Part shown: piece by piece, positions 15,767 through 24,363 of the stretch | Layout: each line of letters begins with the position of its first letter | Numbering within the stretch: the stretch's first letter is position 1 | NCBI RefSeq assembly: GCF_042682545.1 | Contig: NZ_JBHUHQ010000014.1 | Reading direction: 5' to 3' (one strand) | DNA length: 64,000 bases | DNA from: Ornithinibacillus salinisoli | GTDB lineage: Bacteria; Bacillota; Bacilli; Bacillales; Amphibacillaceae | Position numbers and translations under genes: made by a program | Notes under the pieces: model-generated | The model's input: the letters and a program-made list of their open reading frames with translations, nothing else | Database searches by the model: none | Told to the model about the DNA's origin: nothing

Positions 15767-17719
15767 ATGGCACTGAATATTACTCAAAAATTAATTAAAG
15801 ACCACCTAGTCTCTGGGGAGATGACACCCGGGAGAGAGATTGGGTTGAAAATTGATCAGACGTTAACCCAAGATGCAACAGGTACGTTGGTCATGCTTGA
15901 ACTGGAAGCAATGGATTTGGACCGGGCGAAAACAGAAGCATCTGCGCAGTATGTGGATCATAACCTGATTCAAGAGGATAGTAAAAATCCAGATGACCAC
16001 TTATTTTTACATAGTGCTACGAGGAGGTTTGGTCTTTATCACAGTCGGCCTGGTAACGGTGTAAGTCACCCAGTTCACATGCAGAGATTGGCGAAACCAG
16101 GTAAAACGCTCCTTGGATCCGATAGTCACACATGTGCAAATGGTTGTATGGGAATGTTGGCAATGGGCGCAGGAGGTATAGACGTTGCCTTGGCAATAGC
16201 CGGAGAGCCATTTTATGTAAAAATGCCGAGAGTGTGGGGAATTAAACTCACCGGTGAACTACCAGATTGGGTAAGTGCGAAGGATGTTATTTTTGAGCTT
16301 CTTCGACGTCATGACGTAAAAGGCGGAGTAGGAAAAGTAATTGAATACTATGGTCCAGGCTTAAAATCTTTAAGTGCCATGGACCGTCATGTTATTGCTA
16401 ATATGGGAGCTGAATTAGGTGCGACGGGAACCGTTTTTCCATCGGATAACGAAATAAAACGATTCTTAAGAGAGCAAGGACGTGAGGATGACTGGACGGA
16501 ATTAGTTGCTGATAAAGATGCAACCTATGACATTAATGAAGAGTTAAATCTGTCTGAAATTGAACCACTAATAGCGAAACCTTCTAGTCCAGGAAATGTA
16601 GTTCCGGTAAAAGATGTAGCTGGTACGCCAATATACCAATCGTATGTTGGATCATCAGCAAATCCGGGATTTCGTGATTTTGCTGTAGCTGCTGAAATTG
16701 TTAAAGATAAGCATATTGCTGACGGTGTATCATTTGACATTAATCCAACGTCTAGACAAATGCTAACAGATTTGGTGAAGGAAAGTCATATTGCTAGTTT
16801 GCTTTCAGCAGGTGGTCGGTTGCATCAAGCAGGGTGTAATGGTTGTATCGGTATGGGGCAAGCACCAGCATCAGGTAAGAACAGTCTTCGAACAACACCA
16901 AGAAATTTTCCAGGAAGATCTGGTACGAGAGAAGATAGTGTTTTCCTTTGTAGCCCGGAGACTGCTGCTGCCTCAGCTTTAACCGGAAAGATTACCGATC
17001 CAAGAACTCTGGATATGAAATACCCGAGAGTTAAAGATCCGAAGAATCCAACAATAGATGTTAATTTGCTTGATGAGCCATTACCATATGAGGAAGCTAA
17101 AAATGTGAAGTTGGAAAAAGGACCAAATATTGCTTCAATCCCTGAGATGGATGAAATGCCTGATAAAATTGAGATTCCAATTTTATTAAAGATGGGTGAC
17201 AACATCTCTACCGATGAAATTCTTGCTGGAGGAGCACGCGTATTACCTTACCGAAGCAATCTCCCTGAAATTAGTAAATTTACATTTGAAATTATTGATG
17301 AAACGTATTATCAAAGAGGGAAAGATACCGTTGATAAAGGTGGTCATGCAGTTGTTGGTGGGTTTAACTATGGGCAAGGGTCAAGTAGAGAACATGCTGC
17401 ACTTGCTCCTAGATACCTTGGATTACGAGTTGCATTAGTAAAGGATTTTGCACGAATACATTGGCAAAACCTAGTTAATTTTGGAGTATTGCCGCTAACC
17501 TTTGTAAATGAAGAGAACTATGACTTGCTGGAGCAAGGAGACGTACTTGAGGCAACTGGATTACGTGAAAAAGTAAAACAAGGAAATGAATTCAATTTAA
17601 GTGTTAAAGGTAAAAATCAAGAGATAAAAGTAAGGCATGCACTATCCCCGCGCCAAATTGACATTATGTTAAAAGGTGGAATCATCAATTGGGTGAAGGA
17701 TAAAAAAATAACATCTTAA
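15767..17719 (+). CDS. Aconitate hydratase-like protein (short form, Cys ligand replaced)
   Basis: The 650-residue protein belongs to the aconitase superfamily, near the short aconitate hydratases. It has SDSHTCANGCMGMLAMGAGG (about residue 118), AGCNGCIGMGQAP (about 358) and the C-terminal swivel motif YGQGSSREHAALAP (about 540). In aconitases the first 4Fe-4S ligand is the cysteine of GSCTN; here the aligned stretch reads GSSANPGFRD, encoded TCATCA, so that cysteine is absent. Two later cluster cysteines (CNGC) remain. The start ATG 15767 follows TTAGGAGG. A small CxxC protein follows after 18 bases. It may be a true aconitase subfamily with an altered cluster or a related hydro-lyase. Confidence 0.85.
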   Translation: MALNITQKLIKDHLVSGEMTPGREIGLKIDQTLTQDATGTLVMLELEAMDLDRAKTEASAQYVDHNLIQEDSKNPDDHLFLHSATRRFGLYHSRPGNGVSHPVHMQRLAKPGKTLLGSDSHTCANGCMGMLAMGAGGIDVALAIAGEPFYVKMPRVWGIKLTGELPDWVSAKDVIFELLRRHDVKGGVGKVIEYYGPGLKSLSAMDRHVIANMGAELGATGTVFPSDNEIKRFLREQGREDDWTELVADKDATYDINEELNLSEIEPLIAKPSSPGNVVPVKDVAGTPIYQSYVGSSANPGFRDFAVAAEIVKDKHIADGVSFDINPTSRQMLTDLVKESHIASLLSAGGRLHQAGCNGCIGMGQAPASGKNSLRTTPRNFPGRSGTREDSVFLCSPETAAASALTGKITDPRTLDMKYPRVKDPKNPTIDVNLLDEPLPYEEAKNVKLEKGPNIASIPEMDEMPDKIEIPILLKMGDNISTDEILAGGARVLPYRSNLPEISKFTFEIIDETYYQRGKDTVDKGGHAVVGGFNYGQGSSREHAALAPRYLGLRVALVKDFARIHWQNLVNFGVLPLTFVNEENYDLLEQGDVLEATGLREKVKQGNEFNLSVKGKNQEIKVRHALSPRQIDIMLKGGIINWVKDKKITS

Positions 17720-17737
17720 GAGAAAGGAGGAGCAATA

Positions 17738-17914
17738 ATGGTTGATGGAAGTAAAAGATGTAAAGCATGTGATGGAACTGGCATACTAGCTGACCAAGAA
17801 GGTTGGCAATATAGATGCAGTGTCTGTAACGGTGACGGAATCTATAATCGGGCGGATGCTTCAACTACTGCAAGAGTCATGGAGGTAGATGAGAATAATC
17901 GTTTATTAGATTAG
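17738..17914 (+). CDS. Small DnaJ-type CxxCxGxG zinc-finger protein
   Basis: The 58-residue frame reads CKACDGTGI (residues 8-16) and CSVCNGDGI (27-35). These are two CxxCxGxG motifs as in the DnaJ zinc-binding domain, spaced so as to form a single zinc site. An AGAAAGGAGG ribosome site lies 7 bases before ATG 17738. It is 18 bases behind the aconitase-like gene and must share its transcript. It could assist metal or cluster handling for that enzyme; this is inference from position. Confidence 0.8.
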   Translation: MVDGSKRCKACDGTGILADQEGWQYRCSVCNGDGIYNRADASTTARVMEVDENNRLLD

Positions 17915-17927
17915 ATCATGTGATGTA

Positions 17928-17964
17928 GATGTTTGCTCGATGGCTTATGCCGTGAGCAAACATC
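17928..17964 (+). other. Strong hairpin before the tandem repeats
   Basis: GATGTTTGCTC pairs with GAGCAAACATC, and the stem continues with ATGGC/GCCGT around a TTAT loop, with one bulged G. No T-run follows, so it is not a classical terminator. Its right arm is the beginning of the first 21-bp repeat. Confidence 0.65.
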
Positions 17965-18040
17965 GGACAGTTCCAAGCAAACATCGGACAGTTCCGAGCA
18001 GACATCGGACAGTTCCAAGCAAACATCGGACAGTTCCGAG
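17956..18040 (+). repeat. Four tandem 21-bp repeats
   Basis: The unit GCAAACATCGGACAGTTCC plus AA or GA occurs four times without gaps. The last two bases alternate AA, GA, AA, GA, making a 42-bp higher-order unit repeated twice. Unit three has one change (GCAGAC). It lies between the aconitase-like operon and the terminator of the opposing coat gene. Confidence 0.9.
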
Positions 18041-18055
18041 CAACAAAACATAAAT

Positions 18056-18089
18056 AAAAAAGGGTGTTCCACATATGAGGGACACCCTT
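18056..18089 (-). terminator. Terminator of the CotF-like gene
   Basis: AAGGGTGTTCC with GGGACACCCTT forms the stem. On the minus strand it is followed by TTTTTT. It lies 8 bases after the stop. Confidence 0.85.
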
Positions 18090-18096
18090 ATCTTAT

Positions 18097-18711
18097 TTAG
18101 TGTGGCATTTGACCTTGAATCGGGGCAAAGCTATTCATGTAATTTTGCATATCTTGTTGTTTAAGTTGTGGTACTTGGTAATATTGATTTTTGTTTTGAT
18201 ATAAGAAAACTTCATACGCCATCTCGATGAGATTTGGAATACTATCTTGAAATACTCTCCTCATAACTGGATTCGTGGATTCCAATGCAGCCATTGTAAA
18301 GGAAGACGCTGAAGATTTTAGACATCCCATCATGAAGCTAGAAATACATTGATCGTTTAATTCATTTACGGATTGTGCAGGTGCTTTCGGTTGTGATGGT
18401 TGCATACCATAAATGACATCATTACTTTGTGCCATATTATAAGTTTGTGTCGGCACAGTTGGTTCTTGACCAGTCTTTAAAGTTTCTACCAATGTGTTAT
18501 ATAACTGAGTCAAAAAGGTTTTATGCTGACCTAACATCGTTTTTAATTCTGGATCTTGTACATGTTGATCATAGAGAAGGTATTGTTCCATGCCCCCTAT
18601 TAATCCACTGATTGCTTCATGTGAATCAAATAATTCATGCCCTCCATGACTTTGCTGGGCTGGCATTTGTGAAGTTCCTTGTAGGTTTTGACTTTGTTGT
18701 TGATTGTTCAC
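18097..18711 (-). CDS. Spore coat protein, CotF family
   Basis: The 204-residue protein has a Gln-rich N-terminus (about 25 residues) and two ferritin-like helical segments: AISGLIGGMEQYLLYDQHVQ near 35 and DQCISSFMMGCLKSSASSFT near 120, ending in VFLYQNKNQYYQVPQLKQ. This is the CotF coat family of spore formers. The start is GTG 18711 after GGAGG. It is monocistronic and probably made in the mother cell; no clear sigma-K box was found. Confidence 0.85.
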   Translation of the reverse strand: MNNQQQSQNLQGTSQMPAQQSHGGHELFDSHEAISGLIGGMEQYLLYDQHVQDPELKTMLGQHKTFLTQLYNTLVETLKTGQEPTVPTQTYNMAQSNDVIYGMQPSQPKAPAQSVNELNDQCISSFMMGCLKSSASSFTMAALESTNPVMRRVFQDSIPNLIEMAYEVFLYQNKNQYYQVPQLKQQDMQNYMNSFAPIQGQMPH

Positions 18712-18892
18712 GTTATAGCCTCCTTAAATTTAGTCATCACTATTTTTTATCTTAAGCAAATAAATTATTCACTATGGTGTAAAAGTAAAACGTTGCTTTC
18801 GTTTTTTTAGATATACCCACAAATTTCTTTAGTTGCGAAATATCTCATTGTATAATGAATAAAGTTAAAGCTTGAGATTAAAGGAGAAAGCT

Positions 18893-19147
18893 ATGTCAAA
18901 TAGAGATGTAAGAGCAAATCAGGACGAAGAAAATATAGAGGTTTGGGAAGATCTTGTACATATTAAGGATTTAATGATAAGTCTGATCATCTGTAGTGTA
19001 ACGACCCTTGGGGCGTACTTAATTGCTCCCAACGAACCACCAAAACCACTTATTTTTGGATTAATTGGAGCGGTAATTGGATTTATTATTAGTAGTATAC
19101 TAATTAAACCGAAACGAACTTTTCGTTACGTGAAAGAGGAGGAATAA
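18893..19147 (+). CDS. Small two-helix membrane protein next to TctA
   Basis: This 84-residue protein has two membrane segments (about residues 28-45 and 53-71) flanked by charged ends. I use ATG 18893 behind AAGGAGAAAG; a frame upstream lacks a ribosome site. It ends 3 bases before the permease start, whose GAGGAGGAAT site lies inside its last codons. It could be a small TctB-like partner of the permease, but it is shorter than the usual four-helix TctB. I recognise no family. Confidence 0.75.
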   Translation: MSNRDVRANQDEENIEVWEDLVHIKDLMISLIICSVTTLGAYLIAPNEPPKPLIFGLIGAVIGFIISSILIKPKRTFRYVKEEE

Positions 19148-19150
19148 TCC

Positions 19151-20509
19151 ATGGAATTAGATCTTCTATTAATTCTTCAAATGGTTACAGCCTCCTTGAT
19201 TGGAACAATAGTGTATACACTTATTGGTATTGCGCCAGGAACAGATGAAACTGCTGTACTTGCACCAGTAACTATGGTTTTAGTATTAACAGGTTTTGAA
19301 CCAATTGTCATATTGACCTTTTTTATATCAGCAATTGTTGCCAAAAAATTAACCGATTCGATTCCGGTTGCTATTGCTGGGATACCTGGTGGTGTTATGT
19401 CTGCACCGATGGTTGAACATGCGATGGTGCTTAAAAAACACGGAATGCCAGAGATGAGTATTCGAAAAATGGCATCAGGATCAGTGATAGGAACGATTAT
19501 CGCAGTTCCATTAAGCTTACTGTTAGCTAATTTTATTCTCCCGTTCGGGGACACGCTTTCCCAATATGCAAATCAAGTATTTTTAGGTGGAGCAATTTTT
19601 CTAGCGTTAATGACAAAGAATCGCTGGTTCGCACTTTTATCGATTATTCCATTTGCGTTCTTAATTCAAGGGTTACGACACCTTTACTGGGAAATTGGTG
19701 TTGTTCCAGAAGATAAGACAGTTTTTACTTCATTTTTTCTTGGAATTACAGTAGGTCCTGTTATTCTTAAATTAGTGGAATTACTTCGTAGAAAAGTAAG
19801 AGAAAATCTACCTAAATACGGAATTAAAGAGATTACTTTAACAAAAAGAAAAGTAGAAAAAGGGTTCCCTAATCCATTCAAGATATTAGATAAAAAAGAA
19901 GTTGGAACTTCCTCACTCGCTTCCTTGTTTGGTGTATTGACTTTTTTTATGAGTCCCGTAGGAATGACTATTTTTCTTGGGGAAACATTAACAAGTAGGA
20001 TAAAAGATCCTGTAAAAAGAGCTGCACGTGCAGTATCCAGCATGGATGGGTTAACAAATGCAGCATATATTGCAGGTACACTAATACCACTTATTGCTAT
20101 TGGGTTACCATTATCACCAACTGCAATCGGTCCCGGTGGTGCCTTGTTTAATGCCCCGCCTGTATTCACACCAGAAAATAATATTCATCATATGCTTACA
20201 ATGGGGGATTTTGTTGTAGCAACAATAATTGGTTCCGTTGTAGCTATAAGTATTACGTTTTATATTACTATTAAGTATGCACAGCAAATATGTGGCTTTG
20301 TGTTTAAATATATTCCACATGAAGCGATGCTGGGGCTGTTTATTGGTCTTGTGTTAATGCTTTCTTATATGGACGCAGGGATTATCAATATTTTTGGTGT
20401 CCTACTTGTTGGACTTGTTGCAGGATTTTTGCACCGAAAAGGAGTTAATTATGGTGTTCAATTTATGACTCTATATGCAGCACCATGGCTTGTGTCACTA
20501 TTTTTCTAA
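19151..20509 (+). CDS. Tripartite tricarboxylate transporter permease (TctA family)
   Basis: The 452-residue protein has about 11 membrane helices and TctA-like motifs: GIAPGTDETAVLAPVTMVL near residue 27, SIPVAIAGIPGGVMSAP near 75 and IPLIAIGLPLSPTAIGPGGA near 310. TctA is the large membrane subunit that normally works with TctB and a periplasmic TctC binding protein for citrate-type acids. No TctC gene is seen nearby, so it either uses a distant one or works differently. It is translationally close-coupled to the small gene upstream and ends at a terminator. Confidence 0.85.
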   Translation: MELDLLLILQMVTASLIGTIVYTLIGIAPGTDETAVLAPVTMVLVLTGFEPIVILTFFISAIVAKKLTDSIPVAIAGIPGGVMSAPMVEHAMVLKKHGMPEMSIRKMASGSVIGTIIAVPLSLLLANFILPFGDTLSQYANQVFLGGAIFLALMTKNRWFALLSIIPFAFLIQGLRHLYWEIGVVPEDKTVFTSFFLGITVGPVILKLVELLRRKVRENLPKYGIKEITLTKRKVEKGFPNPFKILDKKEVGTSSLASLFGVLTFFMSPVGMTIFLGETLTSRIKDPVKRAARAVSSMDGLTNAAYIAGTLIPLIAIGLPLSPTAIGPGGALFNAPPVFTPENNIHHMLTMGDFVVATIIGSVVAISITFYITIKYAQQICGFVFKYIPHEAMLGLFIGLVLMLSYMDAGIINIFGVLLVGLVAGFLHRKGVNYGVQFMTLYAAPWLVSLFF

Positions 20510-20518
20510 ACGATCTAC

Positions 20519-20551
20519 AGAGTGCTAGCGTATAGTTAGTGCTCTTTTTTT
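20519..20551 (+). terminator. Terminator after the TctA-type gene
   Basis: AGAGTGCTAGC pairs with GTTAGTGCTCT using some G-U pairs and is followed by TTTTTTT. Confidence 0.75.
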
Positions 20552-20591
20552 GAAACATGGATTAGTTTCTATTCGTATAGGAGTAGAGGTG

Positions 20592-21869
20592 ATGAACGTG
20601 AAGAAATGTATACTTTGTATTTTTATTATGATTGTGACTTTATTTGGTTGTAGTAATGATCAAGATGAGGCCGAAATCGATAGTGCGCTAGAGGGAAATT
20701 GGACTGGGGAAATTGCTATACCTAGTCAGCCGTTAGCTATACAAATGTATTTTGAGCAAGAGGAGGGTATGACAGGAACTGTAAGTATTCCTGTTCAAGG
20801 TGTAAAAAACTTCCCTTTATCTACAGTTGAATTAAAGGATGAAGGTCATTTCGTATTAATCATGGAGATTCAAGATCAATACATAACCTTTGAAGGGGAA
20901 GTTAGTGATGATGCGATTTCTGGTACCTTTAAGCAGAATGGCCAGTCATTTCCATTTCAATTGACAAAAGGTGAAAGTACGATAGCAACTGATGAGGAGG
21001 GAAAATTTGTACAGATAGAAACTTCGTACGGTACATTATATGGTGAAATGGAAACGCCGGTTGGAGATGGGCCATTCCCTGTTGTAATAATTATTCCGGG
21101 ATCTGGCCCAACAGATCGCAATGGTAATACTTCAGCTGGTGAAAATAACAGTTTGAAATTGTTAGCAGAAGGACTTGCTGCAGAAGGTATTGCAAGTGTT
21201 CGATATGATAAACGAGGTGCTGGTAAAAACCAAATAAGTATCATGCCAGAAGAAGATATGCGTTTTGAACAGTTTGTAGAGGACACAATAGATTGGGTTG
21301 AACTACTAGAAAAAGATCCATCTTTTTCTAAGATTGGAATTATAGGACATAGTCAAGGTTCTTTAGTTGGCATGCTAGCAGCTCAGCAAACAGGAGTTAG
21401 TCATTTTATCTCGATAGCCGGAGCAGGCCGTCCAATTGATCAAGTATTATATGAACAACTGAAAGATCAATTATCAGCGGATCTTCTACATGAAAGTGAA
21501 GAGATAATGAAGGAAATGAAGCAAGGCAAACAGATTACTGAAGTTAGCCCTGAGCTGCAAAGTCTATTCCGACCATCTGTACAGCCATTTACTGCATCAT
21601 GGATGGAATATGATCGAGCAGAAGAAATTAAGAAATTGGAAATTCCTACGTTGATTATTAATGGAGAGAATGATCTGCAAGTCCCTGTGCAGGATGCTGA
21701 ACTGCTACATAATGCAAAAGCAGATTCTGATTTATTGCTATATGAATCAATGAATCATGTTTTAAAGGATGCTCCAAGTGATAGAGAAGGTAATCTGGGT
21801 ACCTACTCTAATCCAGAACTTCCATTGACAGAAGGAGTAATTGAAGGAATTATTAATTTTCTAAAGTAA
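20592..21869 (+). CDS. Alpha/beta hydrolase lipoprotein
   Basis: The 425-residue protein starts at ATG 20592 after GAGGTG and has a lipoprotein signal ending in the lipobox VTLFGC (cysteine near residue 18). An N-terminal beta-rich domain of about 110 residues precedes an alpha/beta hydrolase domain. The domain has IIPGSGPTDRNGN (oxyanion region), the nucleophile elbow GHSQGS, an acid in NGENDLQVP and the catalytic histidine in MNHVLKDA. It should be an esterase or peptidase anchored outside the membrane. The substrate is unknown. Confidence 0.88.
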   Translation: MNVKKCILCIFIMIVTLFGCSNDQDEAEIDSALEGNWTGEIAIPSQPLAIQMYFEQEEGMTGTVSIPVQGVKNFPLSTVELKDEGHFVLIMEIQDQYITFEGEVSDDAISGTFKQNGQSFPFQLTKGESTIATDEEGKFVQIETSYGTLYGEMETPVGDGPFPVVIIIPGSGPTDRNGNTSAGENNSLKLLAEGLAAEGIASVRYDKRGAGKNQISIMPEEDMRFEQFVEDTIDWVELLEKDPSFSKIGIIGHSQGSLVGMLAAQQTGVSHFISIAGAGRPIDQVLYEQLKDQLSADLLHESEEIMKEMKQGKQITEVSPELQSLFRPSVQPFTASWMEYDRAEEIKKLEIPTLIINGENDLQVPVQDAELLHNAKADSDLLLYESMNHVLKDAPSDREGNLGTYSNPELPLTEGVIEGIINFLK

Positions 21870-21919
21870 AAATATGCTATCATGATGATAATGATTTCTA
21901 GAGAATAGGGGGAAAATAG

Positions 21920-22867
21920 ATGCAATTGAAAGATCCAATTCAAATAGATGATCGAATCTATTTAATCGACGGTTTTGATTTAGGTGTCGCAGATCGTACA
22001 GGTAGTTATGTCATTAATGAAGAAGAACTAACCATTATTGAAACTGGTCCAAGTCCATCGGTTAAGCATATTAAAAGGGCATTAGATATACTAGGATTTT
22101 CACTAGATCAAGTAAAGTATATTGTTGTTACACATGTTCATTTAGATCATGCAGGAGGAGCGGGATTATTATTACAACAGTGCCCTAATGCAAAAGTCGT
22201 AGTGCACCCGAGAGGAGAGCGGCACCTAATCAACCCGAGAAAGCTGGCTGCAGGAGCAAGAGCAATTTACGGGGATAGTTTTTCAGAGCTATTTGATCCC
22301 ATAATCCCTGTTCCAGAACATAGATTGTTAGTAAAAGGAGAAGGGGATACACTTTCAATCGGATCAAATTGTACCTTACAGTTTTTAGATACTCCAGGAC
22401 ATGCGAAGCATCACCTCAGTATCTATGATCCAATAAGTAAGGGCATGTTTACTGGAGATACGGTTGGTATAAGGTATGAACACTTGATACGTGAGGGAAT
22501 CGATCTGTTTCTGCCTTCCACTTCACCGAACCACTTTGACCCGAGTGCCATGCAATCATCAATTAAACGAATGCTTGATCGGAATCTTGACCGCATTTAT
22601 TATGGGCATTTTGGAATGACGGAAAAAACGACGAAAGCATTAATACAAGTGTCGGAATGGTTGGAAGTATTTGTTGAAGAAGGAGAGCAAGTTGTCGCTG
22701 AGGGGAAAGGGTACGACGAACTTTCTAGTAGATTATTAAAACGGGTTAAATCATATTTGCGTGATCATGCTGTAGATGATGAGCATGAGGTGTATATCTT
22801 GATTAATTTGGATATGCAAGTTAGTGCGTTAGGTATCATTGATTACTTTCAAAAGCTGAAGCAATAA
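21920..22867 (+). CDS. MBL-fold metallo-hydrolase
   Basis: The 315-residue protein has the metal site VVTHVHLDHAGG near residue 72, LDTPGHAKHH near 150, the aspartate in FTGDTVG, and a C-terminal helical extension after residue 230. This is the general metallo-beta-lactamase fold of thiol-ester, phosphodiester or lactone hydrolases. A GGGGG ribosome site precedes ATG 21920. It stands alone between two terminators or gaps. The substrate cannot be told. Confidence 0.88.
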   Translation: MQLKDPIQIDDRIYLIDGFDLGVADRTGSYVINEEELTIIETGPSPSVKHIKRALDILGFSLDQVKYIVVTHVHLDHAGGAGLLLQQCPNAKVVVHPRGERHLINPRKLAAGARAIYGDSFSELFDPIIPVPEHRLLVKGEGDTLSIGSNCTLQFLDTPGHAKHHLSIYDPISKGMFTGDTVGIRYEHLIREGIDLFLPSTSPNHFDPSAMQSSIKRMLDRNLDRIYYGHFGMTEKTTKALIQVSEWLEVFVEEGEQVVAEGKGYDELSSRLLKRVKSYLRDHAVDDEHEVYILINLDMQVSALGIIDYFQKLKQ

Positions 22868-22910
22868 AAAATAGTGCCAATAGATTGCATAATCTATTGG
22901 CACTATTTTT
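22866..22910. terminator. Bidirectional terminator
   Basis: A stem of about 20 bp (AAAATAGTGCCAATAGATT with its complement) and a GCAT loop separate the MBL gene from the opposing VOC remnant. T-runs stand on both strands. Confidence 0.9.
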
Positions 22911-23053
22911 ACTTTTGAAAGTTAAGTTCCCATGCAATTCCATTTCTATCCTTTACATTCGCATGTTTTGCTCCCCAAAATGTATCTTGCAATTCCATCT
23001 GAATGATTCCTTCTTCTTTTAATGCGTTATATTCTACAAGTTGCTGACTTTAA
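22909..23053 (-). pseudogene. C-terminal remnant of a PhnB-like VOC protein
   Basis: Minus-strand translation gives QQLVEYNALKEEGIIQMELQ followed by DTFWGAKHANVKDRNGIAWE and a stop at 22909. This matches the end of PhnB-type VOC proteins (LQETFWG, D-x-x-G-x-x-W). An in-frame stop lies directly upstream and no start exists, so only the last 45 or so codons survive. Confidence 0.7.
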
Positions 23054-23094
23054 TCTTATTTCGTAATTGAAATGAACTGAATAGTAACCTTCGA

Positions 23095-23484
23095 TTATTT
23101 TTCATCTGTTTTCATAAACGTTAACAAGGCAAATAATGCAAAACTTATTAATAAAGTAGTTCCACCAATAATAAAGAATACAGTAGTAAAGGTATTGCCG
23201 AAATCAAATGGATTAAGATAATAGAACCACATGCCAGATGTTAGTCCGATAGCACCGATAATGGCTGTCCATACATGGAGAAGAGCTATGATTTTATTTG
23301 CAGGTGTAAATAGCTTATAATACACTGCCCAGGCAAATAAGGTTAACCAGCCAACAACAAGAATATGAGCATGAACCGTTTTAAATGCATAACTTCCTGC
23401 ACCAGCCATGTGTGAGCCTAAAAATGCACCAACTAATGCAAAAATTGCTGAAAAGCGTAATAATGTTTTACTATACGAATGCAA
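23095..23484 (-). CDS. Four-helix membrane protein related to haem-copper oxidase subunits
   Basis: The 129-residue protein has four membrane helices. The motif KTVHAHILVVGWLTLFAWAV in helix 2 resembles histidine-bearing helices of NorB/cbb3-type oxidase subunit I. Proteins like this in Bacillaceae are often labelled as cytochrome c oxidase-like, but one copy of four helices cannot be a full oxidase. The start is TTG 23484 behind AGGAGGGG. It lies 12 bases after exoA and is probably in its transcript. Confidence 0.7.
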   Translation of the reverse strand: MHSYSKTLLRFSAIFALVGAFLGSHMAGAGSYAFKTVHAHILVVGWLTLFAWAVYYKLFTPANKIIALLHVWTAIIGAIGLTSGMWFYYLNPFDFGNTFTTVFFIIGGTTLLISFALFALLTFMKTDEK

Positions 23485-23496
23485 TAACTTCCCCTC

Positions 23497-24264
23497 CTAA
23501 TGATTTTTGGGTGCTTCCATTTCTAATATAATGGGACAATGATCGCTCCCATAGATTTCGGTATGAGCCTGGGAGTCTATCAAGTAATTTTCTAACCGAT
23601 TAGACACGATGAAATAATCAATTCGCCAGCCAATATTTCTTTCCCGAACCGTTTTCATATAGGACCACCAAGTATACAGACCTTCTGTTTCAGGATGAAA
23701 ATGCCGTAAAGTGTCTACAAATCCAGTATTTAATAACCTCGTCATTTTTCCCCGTTCTTCTTTCGTAAAACCGGAATTTCCGTGATTGGTTTTGTAATTC
23801 TTTAAATCTATTTCATGATGGGCAACATTCAAATCTCCGCATAAAACAACGGGTTTCATTGCATCTAGTGTCTTTATATGTTCTAAAAAGCGATCCTCCC
23901 ACTCTAAGCGGATATCTAGACGGGCCAGATCTCGTTGTGAATTAGGTGTATATACATTAACTAAATAAAAGGAATCAAACTCTAATGTTATGATTCTACC
24001 TTCTACTTGAGATGAATCATTACCTAATCCATAGTTTACTGATAGTGGTTTCTTCTTTGTGAAAACCGCAGTTCCAGAGTAACCTTTTCGTTCTGCGTAA
24101 TTCCAGTATTGATAATACCCTTCTACATCTAGTTGAATTTGACCCTCTTGTAGTTTTGTTTCTTGTACACAGAAAATATCTGCATCGATTTTATGGAAAT
24201 AATCTAAAAATCCTTTTCTTACACATGCTCGAAGTCCATTTACATTCCACGATACGAGTTTCAT
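23497..24264 (-). CDS. exoA: Exodeoxyribonuclease III (AP endonuclease)
   Basis: The 255-residue enzyme of base excision repair has all ExoIII motifs: MKLVSWNVNGLRA at the start, DIFCVQETKLQ (metal-binding glutamate), NVYTPNSQ, VVLCGDLNVAHHEIDL, and YGSDHCPIIL with the catalytic histidine. The length fits B. subtilis ExoA (252 aa). It starts at ATG 24264 after GAAGGAG. It is divergent from the ytr operon and followed by a small membrane protein gene. Confidence 0.95.
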   Translation of the reverse strand: MKLVSWNVNGLRACVRKGFLDYFHKIDADIFCVQETKLQEGQIQLDVEGYYQYWNYAERKGYSGTAVFTKKKPLSVNYGLGNDSSQVEGRIITLEFDSFYLVNVYTPNSQRDLARLDIRLEWEDRFLEHIKTLDAMKPVVLCGDLNVAHHEIDLKNYKTNHGNSGFTKEERGKMTRLLNTGFVDTLRHFHPETEGLYTWWSYMKTVRERNIGWRIDYFIVSNRLENYLIDSQAHTEIYGSDHCPIILEMEAPKNH

Positions 24265-24333
24265 TGATGGTAATTCTCCTTCTAAGTAAAAGCTACATTT
24301 CCTTTTTATTTTAACATATTAATAAAAAGCTTG

Positions 24334-24363
24334 TTGACACAGAAAGTGTATTAAGCGTATAAT
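24334..24363 (+). promoter_or_regulatory. Sigma-A promoter of the ytr operon
   Basis: TTGACA and TATAAT are both perfect and are separated by 18 bases. The first operator-like palindrome overlaps the -10 box, so repression by the GntR protein is expected. Confidence 0.85.

Noticed and set aside
17956..18040. CRISPR array
   Set aside because: The four 21-bp units are directly tandem without spacers and no cas genes are nearby.
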